Source: Planococcus sp. (in: firmicutes) (lineage in GTDB: Bacteria; Bacillota; Bacilli; Bacillales_A; Planococcaceae). Taken from it: DNA of 5,910 nucleotides. The notes beneath the pieces are model-generated. The model ran no database searches, had not been told where the DNA came from, and worked only from the letters and a program-made list of their open reading frames with translations. Positions within the stretch are counted from its first letter, which is position 1. Every line of letters begins with the position of its first letter. The stretch is taken from positions 1-5,910 of the forward strand of contig JASKZU010000302.1 of NCBI GenBank assembly GCA_030147455.1, written 5' to 3'. Shown here one piece after another: positions 5,748 through 5,910 of this stretch. Both the position numbers and the translations under genes were made by a program.

Positions 5748-5910
5748 ATGAAGTTCAAATCTGTTTTTGATATAATCGGTCCGGTCATGATTGGGCCATC
5801 ATCTTCACATACAGCGGGTGCTGCCCGCATCGGAAGAGTCGCAAGAGATTTGTTCGGCAGGCAGCCTGCATGGGCGAAGATTCATTTATATGGGTCGTTT
5901 GCCGAAACCT
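5748..5910 (+). CDS. sdaAB: L-serine dehydratase, beta subunit (3' end beyond window)
   Basis: The first 54 residues are present and the frame stays open to the window end. They start MKFKSVFDIIGPVMIG and contain the strongly conserved GPSSSHTAG (16-24) followed by ARIGR, the hallmark of the beta (N-terminal) domain of iron-sulfur L-serine dehydratases. The two-subunit Bacillus enzyme deaminates L-serine to pyruvate and ammonia; the [4Fe-4S] cluster and its cysteines are on the alpha subunit (SdaAA), normally encoded next and outside this window. A C-terminal ACT domain is expected but not seen because of truncation. The ATG has GAGGGG (5735-5740) 7 bases upstream. It stands behind its own candidate promoter and the fakA terminator, so it starts a new transcription unit. 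Confidence 0.94.
   Translation, partial: MKFKSVFDIIGPVMIGPSSSHTAGAARIGRVARDLFGRQPAWAKIHLYGSFAET

Noticed and set aside
5552..5770. 72-codon + strand reading frame between fakA and sdaAB
   Set aside because: It begins inside the fakA terminator hairpin, runs through the second hairpin and sdaAB promoter, has no ribosome-binding site and overlaps the sdaAB start.

Overview
This window looks like ordinary core chromosome from a low-to-mid-GC Gram-positive (Firmicutes, order Bacillales). The gene order (prkC, rsgA, rpe, thiN, rpmB, yloU, fakA, sdaAB) and the protein sequences match the Bacillus subtilis 'ylo' region. My best guess is a Planococcaceae-type organism (for example Planococcus or a relative), from moderate GC, acidic proteins and the lack of room for the sporulation gene spoVM; this is inference, not a database result.

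Layout. Positions 1-812 hold the 3' end of a PASTA-type Ser/Thr kinase gene (prkC). It is followed on the + strand by rsgA (842-1738), rpe (1731-2396) and thiN (2393-3031). The last three overlap at their ends (8 and 4 bases), so this is a tightly coupled operon. A strong hairpin at 3043-3075 separates thiN from the convergent rpmB gene (3088-3276, - strand) and has a clear T-tract only for the rpmB side. A 220-base divergent region (3277-3496) carries control signals for rpmB and for the + strand yloU-fakA pair (3497-5527). A textbook terminator (5535-5578) closes fakA. A second 220-base gap (5528-5747) holds that terminator, a weaker hairpin and a likely promoter for sdaAB, which runs off the window end.

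How the genes fit together. PrkC senses muropeptides at the membrane and, in B. subtilis, phosphorylates the ribosome-assembly GTPase RsgA (CpgA). Rpe (pentose phosphate pathway) and ThiN (thiamine pyrophosphate supply; TPP is the cofactor of transketolase) are metabolically adjacent. RpmB is a 50S ribosomal protein. FakA activates exogenous fatty acids for phospholipid synthesis, and YloU is its conserved small neighbour of unclear role. SdaAB is half of the L-serine dehydratase that makes pyruvate.

I see no mobile element, CRISPR array, tRNA or rRNA, and no convincing novel multi-gene system. The most notable unexplained items are a perfect 12-bp inverted repeat inside the start of thiN, the missing spoVM slot, and a strong Shine-Dalgarno-like sequence on the - strand of the rpmB-yloU gap.
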